Positions 45,811-57,149 of a stretch of 64,000 nt of DNA are shown piece by piece. The DNA is from Macrosoma leucophasiata. Lineage: Eukaryota; Arthropoda; Insecta; Lepidoptera; Hedylidae. A program made the position numbers and the translations under genes. A model generated the notes under the pieces. The model worked only from the letters and a program-made list of their open reading frames with translations. It did no database searches and was not told where the DNA came from. The number at the start of each line of letters is the position of its first letter. Within the stretch, counting starts at the first letter, position 1. The DNA is taken from NCBI GenBank assembly GCA_036365455.1, contig JAWQUS010000032.1, positions 11,664,001 to 11,728,000 of the forward strand, in the 5' to 3' direction.

Positions 45811-46748
45811 CTGGAAATTCACAATGTTGTTCACTTATTTTCTTATTGTTTTGGTCATTGACAACAGTGTTAAGATTGATTTACTATCTCATTGATATAG
45901 CTATTTTATACTTTTTCATTGTCAATAGGTAAGCAAGAATTAGGCAAAAGAAACTGCTTAATTAATATTTTTATTGTATGAGGAAGAGATATCGTCTCCC
46001 CATTGCTCAACCTATTGTTGTACTTAAGAAATATCAATATATTATAACAAAATCAAACAATAAAAAAAGAAGGGACATCCAGATGTGTTCTAGATTAATC
46101 CTTTCCACACAACCTATAGGTGCTGCTAGAATATAATTTGAACAACCACAAATTATAATTTTCTTAAGTTTTGGTGTAAAAAAAACCTGAATTAAATTAC
46201 TAGATAAATTTTTAAACTTGTCAAATATATATACTTCTACCATAAATAATCCAATATCTACCTATTCAATTTCATCACAATAGGCTCGGCTCTGCAATTT
46301 GGTTATGAACTAATAAAGTACTGAAAGTGTTACATTTGTATAATAAAATGAGTATGCATAAATTGATTGAATTAAAACCCTAATTTTGACCTTGCTCCAT
46401 GATGAAATACAGCACAACAGATCTATTGACATGGTGTATGTTGGTAAATGGTAGTACCTCCAAAACCTATCAACTCCCTAACGTGCCAGGTCAATGACTG
46501 ATTTATTTGACAGTCATCATAATTTTGTGAACAAACAAAATGAATCGGCTTATGAACACAGTTCTCAAACAAGTATGTTTGCGTAGTTTGTGTTCCATTC
46601 TATTTTTATTATTGGTGGTTTGTAATTTACAGAAAATTAAGTAGGTAACAAAAAGATACATAGAACTTTCGTCAGTTAGAAATCTCTGCAGTTGTCCTTT
46701 GCAGCACAAAGGCAGCTAGATAGTGGTTAATAATATTAAAGTCGTTAC
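45811..46748 (-). other. intron 1 of the MADF-BESS gene
   Basis: AT-rich, GT at 46748-46747 to AG at 45812-45811. No repeat or gene recognised. Confidence 0.7.
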
Positions 46749-46911
46749 CTGGTTTATTTATCGCCTTCGCTATTTCTTGCCATGTAGATTCACGAGCCAA
46801 AATATTCTTCCTTGATGGATCCAGCAAATTGTATAAATAAGGATGTGGTTGAACTAATTCCACGAGTTTTTCATCTTCTCCATTTGACCATCCCACTGCG
46901 TTCAATGGCAT
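46749..46911 (-). CDS. MADF-BESS regulator, exon 1 (start and first part of MADF)
   Basis: Start chosen at ATG 46911-46909 because the MADF domain begins about 14 residues later (DEKLVELVQPHPYLYNLLDP), which is usual. An upstream in-frame ATG at 47001 would add 30 residues that look like untranslated sequence. It encodes the first helices with the conserved Trp-Gln-Glu-Ile-Ala block (ESTWQEIAKAINKP). The donor CAG/GTAACG is at 46749/46748, phase 1. Joined to the other exons it makes 285 residues, a typical size for MADF-BESS DNA-binding regulators, which act in the nucleus. Its target genes cannot be told from sequence. Confidence 0.8.
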
Positions 46912-46959
46912 GCTAAAATCCTTGTTCCAGTTACACTTCACTCCAAAACAAAATGTCGG

Positions 46960-47110
46960 CTGCCTATCACGAACGAAAATAGCCGCGCTGCGCAGCACCA
47001 CGTCACAAAACGAGCGACGTCATTGCTACATAGCGTCTCATTTTTCGTGTTTACGTATTTTCTCGAACGCTATTGGTTGGCGAATATGTGTTGGGAGAGA
47101 CGTCATACAC
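46960..47110 (-). promoter_or_regulatory. promoter-like region of the MADF-BESS gene
   Basis: A GC-richer stretch just upstream of exon 1. It carries two GACGTCAT sites (47016-47023, 47099-47106), which resemble CRE/ATF elements, and an ATTGG (inverted CCAAT box) at 47072-47076. No TATA box was seen. The assignment is by position and motif only. Confidence 0.45.
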
Positions 47111-47200
47111 AATTTTATTCGTACAGCGACATCTAGTATACTTTTTAGATTAATTCAGATTCTAGTCGTGCCCTCTGTTATGCATTCCATTTTTGCTATT

Positions 47201-47219
47201 CGCCGCTAGATGGCAGTGC
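47201..47219 (+). promoter_or_regulatory. CTCF-like motif
   Basis: CGCCGCTAGATGGCAGTGC fits the CTCF core YAGRKGGCRS with flanking CC-C. A second CTAGATGGCG lies at about 47245. Located 290 bp upstream of the gene start. A motif match alone does not prove binding. Confidence 0.35.
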
Positions 47220-47374
47220 GGTGGTATATTTCTAATAAGTGATACTAGATGGCGTTACAATTTTCTGGTAAACTTTTTTCAATTTGGAGTGAATAATCAA
47301 GCTTCACTAAAGGCACATTATTCTGCTTAGGTTTTTTTAAAAAAAATCATATGATTTTGTAATGAGACAGATAG

Positions 47375-47640
47375 GTAGTAATATCCTGGATCCAGGTTCG
47401 GCCTCGTTGTACGTTGCCAACATTGACAAACTCCAAGGCTGGCACTGGGATACTGCCAGGAATTGGTTAAAATCCTAAAAGCACTATCCCGGATAGTGCT
47501 TTTAGGATTTTACTATTCCACTAGGCCACTTACCTCGGCCCGGATAGTCTATCCGGGCCGAGGTAAGTGGCTAGTGTAGCAGAAGTTATAGCTTGCTACC
47601 ATTAAGTAGACTACTGAGGCTATTATTATATATTAGACTT
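47375..47640 (-). repeat. degenerate tRNA-derived SINE carrying two perfect palindromes
   Basis: The - strand starts near GCCTCAGTAGTCTACTTAAT (decayed S2 head). It contains hairpin 1 (47468-47512, 22-bp arms, 1-base centre) and hairpin 2 (47526-47570, 22-bp arms, 1-base centre, imperfect extension to CTAG on both sides). Confidence 0.6.
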
Positions 47641-48174
47641 GTTTAAATAATAAAGAGTTACGTGACTTGTCCCAGATTATTGCACTGAGTTGACAGATAA
47701 TATTTTAAGCTTGGTTTTATCATTATCAAACATAAAGCTCAAAGACAATCTAACATAGGAGAGCTTGCTTATTGATAAGATAAGCGTATCTGTAGACTTG
47801 CCACACTGATAATGCAAGTACAAGGTTGTTTAATACGTAAATATTGACTAAGGATATTATGTTCCTCGTAGGAAAAAATTATGTAACTTGGTAACGATAG
47901 AAATTAAAGCACCAGGCACCAGTCCAGTTCTTTAATTTCTAAAGTTTACTCGCATGTGTTATTGGGAAAAATAAATAGTATCTACAATTGGTAGTAACAA
48001 TAGTTAAACTGAAATTAGATTTTTATGATAATTGAAATCCATAGACATTAAAAAAAACCAAGGCTATAACAATCTTGAGCCATTATATTCAACAACCATT
48101 GTTGGTGGAGTTCTAGTGTAGGGGCTCAAGGGCGTAGGCACCACCGCATTACCTAACGCCATCTTTTTTTAATA

Positions 48175-48465
48175 TAATTGAATTGGCAAACAAGCATGCA
48201 GTTCACATTGATGTTAAGTGATGACTGCAGTCTATAGACACCCACACAAATACCAAGGTTGCGTAACACCTATCGCAGATGCGTAACCACTCCTGAGGCC
48301 TAAGGTGTTATACCTCTGTGCCGGAAATTACAGGGCCGTACATTATCACCTGACTGGAACGCAATAGTGCTGGACACTATCATTTAGCGGCAAGTTTATT
48401 AGGTAATGTGGTGGTGCCTACGCCCGCGAGCTCCGTCACTGGAGCTCTACCACCAGTAAAAAAAT
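48175..48465 (-). repeat. SINE-like family S1 copy
   Basis: Near-complete: GGCAAACAAGCATGCAGTTC, CTGTGCCGGAAATTACAGGG, GGTGGTGCCTACGCCCGCGA and CTCTACCACCAGT, with a T-run at the + strand start. Confidence 0.75.
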
Positions 48466-48469
48466 CCAT

Positions 48470-48945
48470 CATCCATCTGCCGCCTCTATCGTGTTCTGCT
48501 GCCTACGGATCCTAAAATACATTTATTTTCTGAATCACGTTTAGAAGTAAACTTCTGAAGCTCATCAAAAGTACTTCTTTAATCTAAAAATAATAAAGGG
48601 CGAATAAATCTGGACAATAATACAGCAGTGGTAAAAAGCTGAATTTATAAATTATTACCCACTTATTGAATTTATAACCGTATCGTTACTTATGCTGAGT
48701 TAATTAGAAGAAAGAAGCGCCGGATCCATTGCCTTTGAAGATTTCTCTTAATACTTTAGAACGCGATGGGAAGATAAGTAGAGAAGTCTGTTGAATTTAT
48801 GATTTCACATTCGGATGCACAAAAGTAGATACTTATCGTTAACGGCCTGTTGTTTAAAATTTACGTATAGGAAAACGTCTGACATGAATGAACCGTTTGT
48901 AGGCACTGGCAGGTATTTGTTTGTTTCGTAATACCAAACAATTTT
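48470..48945. other. no gene recognised
   Basis: AT-rich sequence between two S1 copies; nothing coding seen. Confidence 0.4.
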
Positions 48946-49296
48946 TTTTTATGTAATGGAAGTGGCAAACAAGCATGCAGTTCACATTGATGTTAAGTGA
49001 TGACTGCAGCCTATAGACACTAAGACCAAAGTCAAAATGCAGATGCGTTACCACTCCTTAGGTGTTATGCCTCTGTGCCGGAAATTACTGTACGGAATAC
49101 GATAATGCTGAACACTACCATTTAGCGGCAAGTATAGTAGGTAGATAGTATAAGTAGGTAATGCGGTGGTGCCTACTAGGGTTGTTGAGGAAGTGATTAT
49201 TAGGAAGAGGAGGAGGAAGAGGAATTGTGATGCGCCAATTTAGAGGATGCGGATGAGGAAGAGGATATTTTTATGAGGAAGAGGAAGCAGATGACA

Positions 49297-49625
49297 TAAT
49301 AATAATAGCAACTCTTGAAATGTCCCACTGCTGGGCACTGGGCACGAGTCTCTCCCCTTCTTGAGGGGAGGTCTGGAGCTTACTTCACCACGCTGCTCCA
49401 ATGCGGGTTGGTGGAGTTACTTGCAAGGGTTAGTGGCCAACCCGCTGTCGGATGTTTTCAAACCGCCCATAAAGCCTCCGACAAGGTTTAACGACTGCTA
49501 TCTGTCGATAGCAACCGGGACCGTCGGCGTCCTGCTCTCCGAAACACGAAAATGCGCATTTTAATTTGCCACTAGTGGTCACCCGTCACACACCCGACCG
49601 CACCCGTATCGCTTAATCGAGTAGA
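49297..49625 (+). repeat. repeat family B copy within the hAT-like element
   Basis: CACGAGTCTCTCCCCTTCTT, CACGCTGCTCCAATGCGGGT, then TCACCCGTCACACACCCGAC. Homologous to 44225-44565. Confidence 0.65.
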
Positions 49626-49769
49626 TCGCTTCCGTTCTACACCAGTCGGGAGGCCTTGCGCGCTACAGAAAGATGAGAAGAGGATGATACGAAGATATAA
49701 ATACTAGCGGACCCAACCTAAAATCCGCTGTCCTGTCTCTATCTACTTAACTAAGTATATACAAAAAAA

Positions 49770-49824
49770 TAATTAAAAGAGCATTTTGTAGTGATTGGTC
49801 CACTACAAAATGCTCTTTTAATTA
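49770..49824. repeat. perfect palindrome, 24-bp arms, 7-bp loop
   Basis: The left arm at 49770-49793 contains AAAAGAGCATTTTGTAGTG; the right arm at 49801-49824 is its exact reverse complement. The loop is ATTGGTC. Confidence 0.95.
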
Positions 49825-49894
49825 ATTTTACTATGAATCTAAAATCTAAACCTTTCTCAAAACACATACGATAAAGAATCATCAAAATTGGTCC

Positions 49895-51110
49895 AGCAGT
49901 TAAGGACGAGTTCAGTGACCTATCTACACAACGACATTGCTAAGGCCTTTGACCGGGTCTGGCACAGGGCACTTCTCGCGAAACTTCCATCCTACGGTCT
50001 TCCCGAGAGGCTATGCAACTGGACAGCCAGCTTTCTGTCTGAGTGTTATATACAAGTCTTAGTTGACTGTCAGCGCTCAGACAGACTACCTATCAACGCT
50101 GGTGTGCCGCAAGGCTCTGTGCTATCTCCCACGCTTTTTCTTCTGCACATCAATGAAATATTGGAGCAAAACTCCAATTTTCATTGCTAGACCGATGATA
50201 GTACGGGATATGCACACTACACTAGCCGTGCAAATGCCTCTCGGACACTTATCGAGGAAAAAAGGACTAGACTTGTGACTCTCTGGAGCCGGTCTCGGAT
50301 TGGGGTCGACTTAATTTAATGCAGTTCAACCCCTCGAGGACACAAGTCTGCACGTTCACCGCTAAAAAACGCCATGCATTGTAGCACCACAGTTCCAGGG
50401 CATTACGATCGCCGTTGGTAAGAGTATCTGTATCCTAGGCGTTGACGTATCGAACGAAGTGCAATTCGGGAGTCACATTGAGTGTAAGACGAAGTTGGCG
50501 AACAAAGCCAGGCAGTATTCACTTTCACTTCGGGGCAGCTACTACTACTCATACTAATTTGTGGGCGGGAGCCCCCAAATACTAGCTTGGTCCACTTGAC
50601 TCCCTACAAAAACGCGCCGTTCGTATTGTTAACGATTCAGGACTTACTGACAGGCTCGAACATCTGAGCCTGCGCAGAGACATTGGGAGTATGTGCGTGT
50701 TGTACCGTCTCTACAATGGTGAGTGCTCTGCTGAACTGTTTGACATGGTGCTACCATCTATTTTCCTACACCGTACTACCCGCCGAAGAGAGAAGTTCCT
50801 CCCACACCGACTGGACACCTGGCAGTGCTCAACGGTGCGGTTTTCACGTTCGTTCTTGCCCAGAACGTGTAAATTGTGGAACGAAATTCCCTCTGAGGTG
50901 TTCCCTAGGTGCTACATTAAGAGGTTCTTCAAAAATGGCGTCAAAGGAGTCCTTCAGGGCTGGCAGCGCGTTGGCAACTCCCCTGGTGTTGCAAATGTTC
51001 ATAGGCGACGGTGGCCACTTTCCATCAAGTGCTCTAACCTCTTTTTCTAAGTCTGCTTGTCTGTCAACCTACAAACATAGAAAAAACACACGCACACCAA
51101 AAAAAAAAGA
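49895..51110 (+). pseudogene. Jockey-like LINE fragment: reverse transcriptase and C-terminus
   Basis: Encodes a reverse transcriptase piece with NDIAKAFDRVWHRALLAKL and AGVPQGSVLSPTLFLLHIN. The catalytic Tyr-Ala-Asp-Asp block appears as stop-Thr-Asp-Asp-Ser, so the Tyr-Ala is lost. Later frames give HRTTRRREKFLPHRLDTW and SFLPRTCKLWNEIPSEVFP, the same C-terminal domain as in the fragments at 18537 and 40470. It ends in an A-run near 51097-51110. Several frameshifts and stops; 5' end missing. Confidence 0.8.
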
Positions 51111-51820
51111 TGAGTGAATGACACAATTTAATTTAGGAATTGAAATGAAAATTAGAATGCAGTCTTTATTTCTTTGTTAATTAGGTATTTAAGTCGAATA
51201 TTATTAATCAAAATAAAAGAATTGAATACTATTTAATCGAAATTTATTTTAAACAGGGAGGTTAATTTTTATAAAAAAAATATTTGGACGCTGTTTCCCC
51301 AACAACCGGTTTTATAGCTCATCATATACCAATACAGCATTGCTAAAAAGTCGTTTGCTGGTACATTTGATGGAAGAGAAGATAGGTATTGTAAAGATAC
51401 AGTTCTATAAAGCCCCGAATATTTCGATTTTTTAAGTTGAGTACGCGTATAAACAAAATAATGTATGTCAATAAAATTAAAACAAACAATCAAGGAACAG
51501 CGCCGGTGGCGGGTGGGAAGGTCTCGCTCCCCTGTTCGGCCTGGCACCGCGCTGCAGCGTGTGCGTTGCCATCGATACGCGACGCGCATGCGCAACAAAA
51601 TTCCTCATAAATTCCTCTTAAATTTTGAGGAAGCGGTAGCGGAAGAGGATTTTTTTATTTTAATTTTTGAGGATTCGGAAACGGTTGATGATCCCAAAAT
51701 ATTGCGGAACTTCCTCATTATGAGGAAGAGGAAGAGGAATCCTCAGCTCCTCCTTCCTACCTCCTCCCTAGTGCCTACGCCCGCGAGGTCCGTCACTGGC
51801 GCTCTACCACCAGTAAAATT

Positions 51821-52064
51821 GTTCGTTAATTTTGAAGTGAAAACTTCTTTAGTATCGTTATTATTTTAAGGTGAAACGTAAAAGCGACAGTAAAAAGAGA
51901 CAAGCATATAAATTCATAAGATTTAATTTGGGAGAAAATGAGATGTTCAGCGGCAGCATTATACAGTCTGTCTTATGAACATTTATGAAGGTTCTTTTTT
52001 GTAAGTAATATTTTTTTTTGCTATAACACATGCGAGTGAACTTTAGAAAATAAAGAAAAATGGG
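51821..52064. other. no gene recognised
   Basis: AT-rich sequence with no coding signal. Confidence 0.4.
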
Positions 52065-52150
52065 AAAGAAAAATTTGACTTCGGACAGGAATCGAACCTG
52101 CGACCTCAGGATAACCAGTCCAGGCACCTCATAGACACAGTACCTTCATA
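52065..52150 (-). repeat. tRNA-derived SINE head (family S4)
   Basis: The - strand has GGTCGCAGGTTCGATTCCTG, a clear B box, followed by TCCGAAGTCAAATTTTTC. The same join of B box to body is found at 53560-53640 and, more decayed, near 32310-32360. Confidence 0.6.
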
Positions 52151-52506
52151 GGCACTTTGTATGGCCAATGAAAAAATTCAATGCAAATAATTACAACCTA
52201 ATTTAAAGATTCAGCTTCGGGATTTAATGGAAAAGGGATACCCCCTTTAGTACGTACTTCTGTGTCTTAGATATATTCTGTATAAAAATTAAACCGACAT
52301 CCAGGTTAAATTTTTACCTGAGGATTGTGTCTCCATTTTTTAAATTCAGTATTCGATAATATACTACAATTTATAGGATACGGGCAGATTAAGCAGGAAC
52401 CTGCCTGATCTCATGGCCAAGCCATCTACAAGTTTGGCTATTATGTATGTAAATGCAATAGTAATTAATGTATTCTTCATTATTCAAGAGTGCGTATGGA
52501 AGTACA

Positions 52507-52507
<1 letters not shown>

Positions 52508-52538
<31 letters not shown>

Positions 52539-52682
52539 TCACTCACTCACTCACTCACTCACTCACTCACTAACTAACTCACTCACTCACTCACTCACTC
52601 ACTCACTCACTCACTCACTCACTCACTCACTCACACACACACACACACACCACACACACAAACACACGCACGTACGCACACA
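52508..52682. repeat. compound (AC)n-(ACTC)n-(AC)n microsatellite
   Basis: AC dinucleotides, then a run of ACTC tetranucleotides with a single AACTAACT interruption, then AC again. The Thr/His/Ser-Leu open frame through it is only repeat translation. Confidence 0.95.
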
Positions 52683-52974
52683 CGTCTTCTAAACTTTAAT
52701 TTATGTAACTTTAATATCTAATGTTCTTGTTATTACTTACTCCTTTTGTTTTTTCTATTGTAATAGTTCTTAGTAGATAATAGTTTATTTACATCTGAAC
52801 CCTACTATTGTTCTAAACTTAATAAACTACCTAATATAACGGGAAGAGCAAAGCCACCTACCACAAGCTATTATACATGCTTACTGGGTTGGTTTTGGCC
52901 ACTGTATTAGTCAAGCTGTATTCATGTTAAAGAAATAAACTATTTTATTTATTTATTTTATTCTTAGAGGCCTG

Positions 52975-53130
52975 TCTTTGTCTGTATTAATCACTGTTGC
53001 AGTCGGAGAGAAAGCAACCCAAAAAATTGATCAAAACTCTCGAAAGGCTCTGCATTTTAGACCTTTGCTTCGCGCAAGCCTAACAAAGGGATGTGGTTCA
53101 AATAAGACTCCGTTCTGATGAGAAAAGCAT
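52975..53130 (+). repeat. decayed repeat family A fragment
   Basis: GATCAAAACTCTCGAAAGGC and AAGCCTAACAAAGGGATGTGG correspond to the end of family A copies, with many substitutions. Confidence 0.5.
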
Positions 53131-53540
53131 TGATAGTTATTCAATTAGTCATTGCATTCATATCGTTAAGCAAGCGATGCGGAGCGGGCGCGACGTCGTC
53201 GACACGGAACACGAGGGTGGCTGATCAACTGTGCATCCGTAATGTCGATATCACTCTTGCTTGATTCCTGTGGCTCAACCGCCTAACTTGATCTCTTTTG
53301 ACCTGACTACTCTAACTAGTTTCAGGGTATCTACTGATAGACATTCTCATTACTGGCACGAAAGCATGCTACTAATGCGCAATTGCTACTTGGAAGCATG
53401 CGTGTCTAGTTGCAAGCGTTTGTAGTAATGAGTACGCTTCAATGGTTGTTTGATTTTCGAGCATGCGTTCTGAGGGCCGCAACAGGCTACCTAAAAATGG
53501 ACTGGGCCTAAACTTTTGAAAAAGAATACGGATAATAGAA
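53131..53540. other. no gene recognised
   Basis: Mixed composition with a short GC-rich stretch around 53180-53225 (GCGGAGCGGGCGCGACGTCG). No coding signal. Confidence 0.4.
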
Positions 53541-53544
53541 ATTA

Positions 53545-53660
53545 AAAAAAAAAATGTCAAGAAAAAGTTGACTTCCGGCAGGAATCAAACCGGCGACCTT
53601 AGAATAACAGCCCAGCCGCTTTATCACTAAGCTACTGATGCCCATTGTGGCCTTCGGTAG
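53545..53660 (-). repeat. tRNA-derived SINE (family S4)
   Basis: The - strand GCATCAGTAGCTTAGTGATA (A-box-like), then GGTCGCCGGTTTGATTCCTG (B-box-like) and the shared GGAAGTCAACTTTTTC body. Confidence 0.65.
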
Positions 53661-54505
53661 CTTATTGGTAGGTCACTTGGGTCTACACCTCCATTTTTTT
53701 TATATTTCCAAATGTATACGCATATGTTATTGCAAAAAATAAAAATATGACAACACGGAAAATGTGGTCATTGGTAACATAAGAAATCTCTCACTTGAGC
53801 ACGTGAGTTCGACCTACAGTTGGCTGGTTCTTGCTCATCGGGTTTTCTCATAAAAAGCGAAAAGGAGATGGATTCCGAAATCCCATTAATTCTGTGATGG
53901 AATTCTGTGAAGATGTAACTGTTACCATTCAACCATCCAAGAAATTTCGTGTAAATGACAAATTGCACGCAACGAGCGGCTTTATTGTTCCGTTTTTTTT
54001 AAAGTTCAAGAATAACCGCGCGCCGTTACCTGTCGTATGTAATCGCGATCGTCAATTATAATTGCCTCAATTAAGTTTCGCAAATGAAGGCACCTTTCCT
54101 TAGGTTTCTGAATCCATTGACATGAGATTCTTCCTTGGGAGACGTTCATGCATGGTTTTATTTTTAAAAAGACATGCCTAGGATTAGTTTTTTTCATCAA
54201 TTTGAACTTTTTTTTTTTTTATTTAATGGCATTGCTTGTTTTTGCATATTGACAGTGTCAAGTAAAATGATATTTCGTATTCGTAATAAGCAACGTAAAA
54301 GTCAGAGTCAGTCAGTCAATTTATCAGTCCGTCAGTCAGAGTCACAGTAATTCGAGTAAAGCGATGGCTACTTTACCAGAACATTTACAATGAAGTTTTG
54401 AAGGCAACCCGAAAGAACGTGTTTTCGCGCTGTTATTCTATTTCACTACACACGAGCACTGTAATAAGCCTATATCAAACAAAATGCCACCAACTTTATT
54501 TAATA
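53661..54505. other. no supported gene
   Basis: A 76-codon open stretch at 53831-54061 (+) was examined. It has no recognised domain, splice context or homologue in the window. The rest is AT-rich. Confidence 0.4.
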
Positions 54506-54509
54506 CTAC

Positions 54510-55285
54510 CTGTACCCGCGACTTCGTCCACTTGAGAAAAAAAGATGATCGTTCAGTATCTACCCGGACGAAGTGGTGGGCGTAGCTAGTATAAAAGTAG
54601 CCTAAGTTACTCCTTATTACATCAGCTATCTGCCAGTGAAAGTCCCGTCAAAATCGGAGACACTCAAATTCTATTTATTTGTATGTAGATATGTATGTAT
54701 GTATGGTTGTATGGAGATAAAAGTAGCCTAAGTTACTCCTTATCACATCAGCTATCTGCCAGTGAAAGCCCCCGTCAAAATCGGAAACACTCAAATTCTG
54801 TTTATTTGTATGTAGGTATCTATGTATGTATGTATGGAGATAAAAGTAACCTAAGATATTCCTTATTACATCAGCTACCTCTACCCGTGGAAGTCCCGTC
54901 AAAGTCGGATACACTCCAATTCTACTTACTTGTATGTAGGTAGGTATGTATGTAGGTACCTATGTATAGAGATAAAAGTAGCTTTAGTTATTCCTTATTA
55001 AATCAGCTACCTACCCTTGGAAGTCCCGTCAAAGTCGGATACACTCCAATTCTACTTACTTGTATGTAGGTAGGTATGTATGTATGTCTGGATGTATGGA
55101 GATAAAAGTAGCCTAAGTTACTCCTTATCACATCAGCTATCTGCCAGTGAAAGTCCCGTCAAAATCGGTCCAGCCGTACCCAAGATTAGCCCCGCCAAAC
55201 AGACAGACAAAAAATACATACATACGCATTTAGTAAAAAGCTGTTATTTTAATATTACAAACAGACACTCCAATTTTATTTATTT
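54510..55285 (-). mobile_element. non-autonomous Helitron/MINE-like repeat, five tandem units
   Basis: Inverted homologue of 8871-9495. It begins with the ACCCGCGACTTCGTCC hairpin end, then carries five units of about 120-130 bp that share GAGATAAAAGTAGCCTAAGT and CCCGTCAAA-TCGGA. It ends with GCCAAACAGACAGACAAAAA and ATTTAGTAAAAAGCTGTTAT. Confidence 0.65.
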
Positions 55286-55494
55286 CTGTAGATTTATTAT
55301 GGAAGGTAATGTACAACATACTCGTATGACCTAAAAATTCTGTTAAAATTTTAAGCGTCTACTTGCTACCGTTATTATTATCGAGCAAAAAATATACGAA
55401 AAAAAACACGTTTATTGTTGGACCCCTTAACATTTTCATTTTCTTATGTTTAGTAATTATTTTTTTCTTTATAGCGGTATCAGAAATACATAAT

Positions 55495-56240
55495 TTGCGA
55501 AAATGTTAGATTTCTAGCTATCACTATTTATGAGATACAGGTGGTGATAGACAGACACACGGACGGATAGACAGACAGACAGCGGAGGATTAGTAATCAG
55601 TAGGGTCCGTTTTTAGCTTTTAGGTACGAAACCCCCTAAAAGATAGAACTAAGACACAGAATAGCTTAAAAATATTCGATATGATTCTTTAAATTGACAT
55701 AACTTTTTTATTTCTGAACCGATTTACATGAAACAAACACTAAAGTTAAATGAAACTTACCACAATATATTAGTGAACCGCAAATCGAATAAGCCGTTTC
55801 TGATATTAGCGTGTACAAACACACAGACAAACAGACATTTTTCCGGGATAATAAGTACCCAGTGTTGTGCGCCAAAGGTTAAAATATAATCATACCAAGT
55901 TTCATTGTAATCGGACTGGTAGTTTTTCTGTGATGCTTGAACAAACAGACAGACAGACAAAAAAAATCTAATCACATATTTGGGTTCGGTATCGTTCTAG
56001 TAACATTCCCTGGTATTTATTTTTTCAATATTTTTAATGTACAGAATGTACACTTCTACAGTTTTATTCTATGTATAGATAACTCAAAAATACACCAAGA
56101 AAATGAAATAAAATAAGAGCACCACACGCATCTTTCAAGCTTCCCTCTAAAACTCTTGAACTTTTTTGTCACTTATATGAAATAATAAATCGGCCAAGCG
56201 CATGTCGGACCACGTGCAATGTAGGGTTCCGTTTCTCCAA
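55495..56240. repeat. cluster of dispersed lepidopteran repeat fragments
   Basis: Includes GAGATACAGGTGGTGATAGA with a GACAGACAGAC microsatellite (55545-55585), a second CAGACAGACAGAC block at 55940-55962, the S-array flank at 56085-56155, and TCGGCCAAGCGCATGTCGGA at 56191. No coding signal. Confidence 0.55.
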
Positions 56241-56852
56241 GTAAGTACCTACATTTTGTCAGTACTCCACGTGTTACTCGTAATCTTTTAAAGTCTACTT
56301 ATCCAGGATAGATCTTTCAAAAATGTTAGGGATGTGGAAACATTATTTTTCGATTCAATTAACTTTTCGTGTCTTATTAAGCTTTAAAGGGCCAATTTTC
56401 GTTAGAGTCAAGTGTCCCTTCCCCTACAGACTAAACGGTTGTTGTTAGAAATTCAAACGTTACGGCAATATTATAGTAGCCATATATAATGAAATTAAAA
56501 GGAAAATTATTACATTTAAGTTGGCTTTACAAGTTTGCGAGTAATAGTCGACCAAATTTAATTTACTTGAAAATTTCATAGAAAATATTTATTTATTTCT
56601 CTCATTACATTTCTTACTCTGTAAATGCACTAAACATGGCAGCCTACACTACGCGTGGCCCGACACGCACTTGACCGCTTTTTCATTTTTACATCGACAC
56701 CTGACGACACTCTCATTCACACAAAGCCTCTTTCATCTACGTCTTCATTACGAACGCGATCAATGAGCGAAACACTGCAGATCTTGCACAATGATCTCAT
56801 CTCGATCGCGTTTAATTTACATTCATGCTCTTGCCTGCATACCTAGCTCTCG
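56241..56852. other. no gene recognised
   Basis: AT-rich; nothing coding seen. Confidence 0.4.
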
Positions 56853-56860
56853 CTTCCATA

Positions 56861-57149
56861 CATGGAGCAACACCGGAGGGGAGCAGCCATATGCAGGCTT
56901 TCCCCTCTGTCATTGTACAAGCCCAAATGGGCCTGTACCTGTCGCCTAGATGTTCAACTGTGTGCGTGAAATTGTTTCTGTATTTTGTTAAAGACAAGGT
57001 GTGAGTTTCGTAGTAATAGACGATTTTTGTAGTGTGCTTGTGTGTCGCACGCATTTCACCCCGCAAAAATGACAGACCGTTTTGCATCGGTAATAAACGC
57101 TATGGGTACTCCCCAGTCCGCCGCGGTCGGTGGCCCGTGTTTCTCTATG
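56861..57149. mobile_element. hAT-type MITE, copy 2
   Basis: A 289-bp element, reverse orientation relative to 33867-34161. Ends CATGGAGCAACAC and inverted CATAGAGAAACAC, with 8-bp duplication CTTCCATA at 56853-56860 and 57150-57157. Confidence 0.82.

Larger units (their letters stand above)
49177..51770. mobile_element. hAT-like transposon, 2594 bp, composite
   Basis: Flanked by an 8-bp direct duplication GTGCCTAC (49169-49176, 51771-51778) within a SINE. The ends begin TAGGGTTGTTGAGG and, inverted, TAGGGAGGAGGTAGG, so about 5 bp of terminal repeat is shared. Both termini are rich in GAGGAA (49185-49290 and 51610-51770). No hAT transposase was found. The interior instead carries a family B repeat, a perfect hairpin and a Jockey-like LINE fragment. 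Confidence 0.72.
48946..51820 (-). repeat. SINE-like family S1 copy split by a hAT-like insertion
   Basis: The first part (48946-49176) stops after GGTGGTGCCTAC. The remainder (GCCCGCGAGGTCCGTCACTG, then CTCTACCACCAGT) resumes at 51779. The repeated 8 bp GTGCCTAC mark the insertion point. Confidence 0.75.

Noticed and set aside
52468..52692. Thr/His/Ser-Leu repeat protein
   Set aside because: The frame is only the translation of an AC/ACTC microsatellite.
53831..54061. 76-codon open frame as a gene
   Set aside because: No recognised domain, no splice or promoter support, and flanking SINE sequence suggests repeat-derived DNA.
56812..57087. protein in hAT MITE copy 2
   Set aside because: The frame lies inside a non-coding MITE and is not conserved as a single frame in copy 1.
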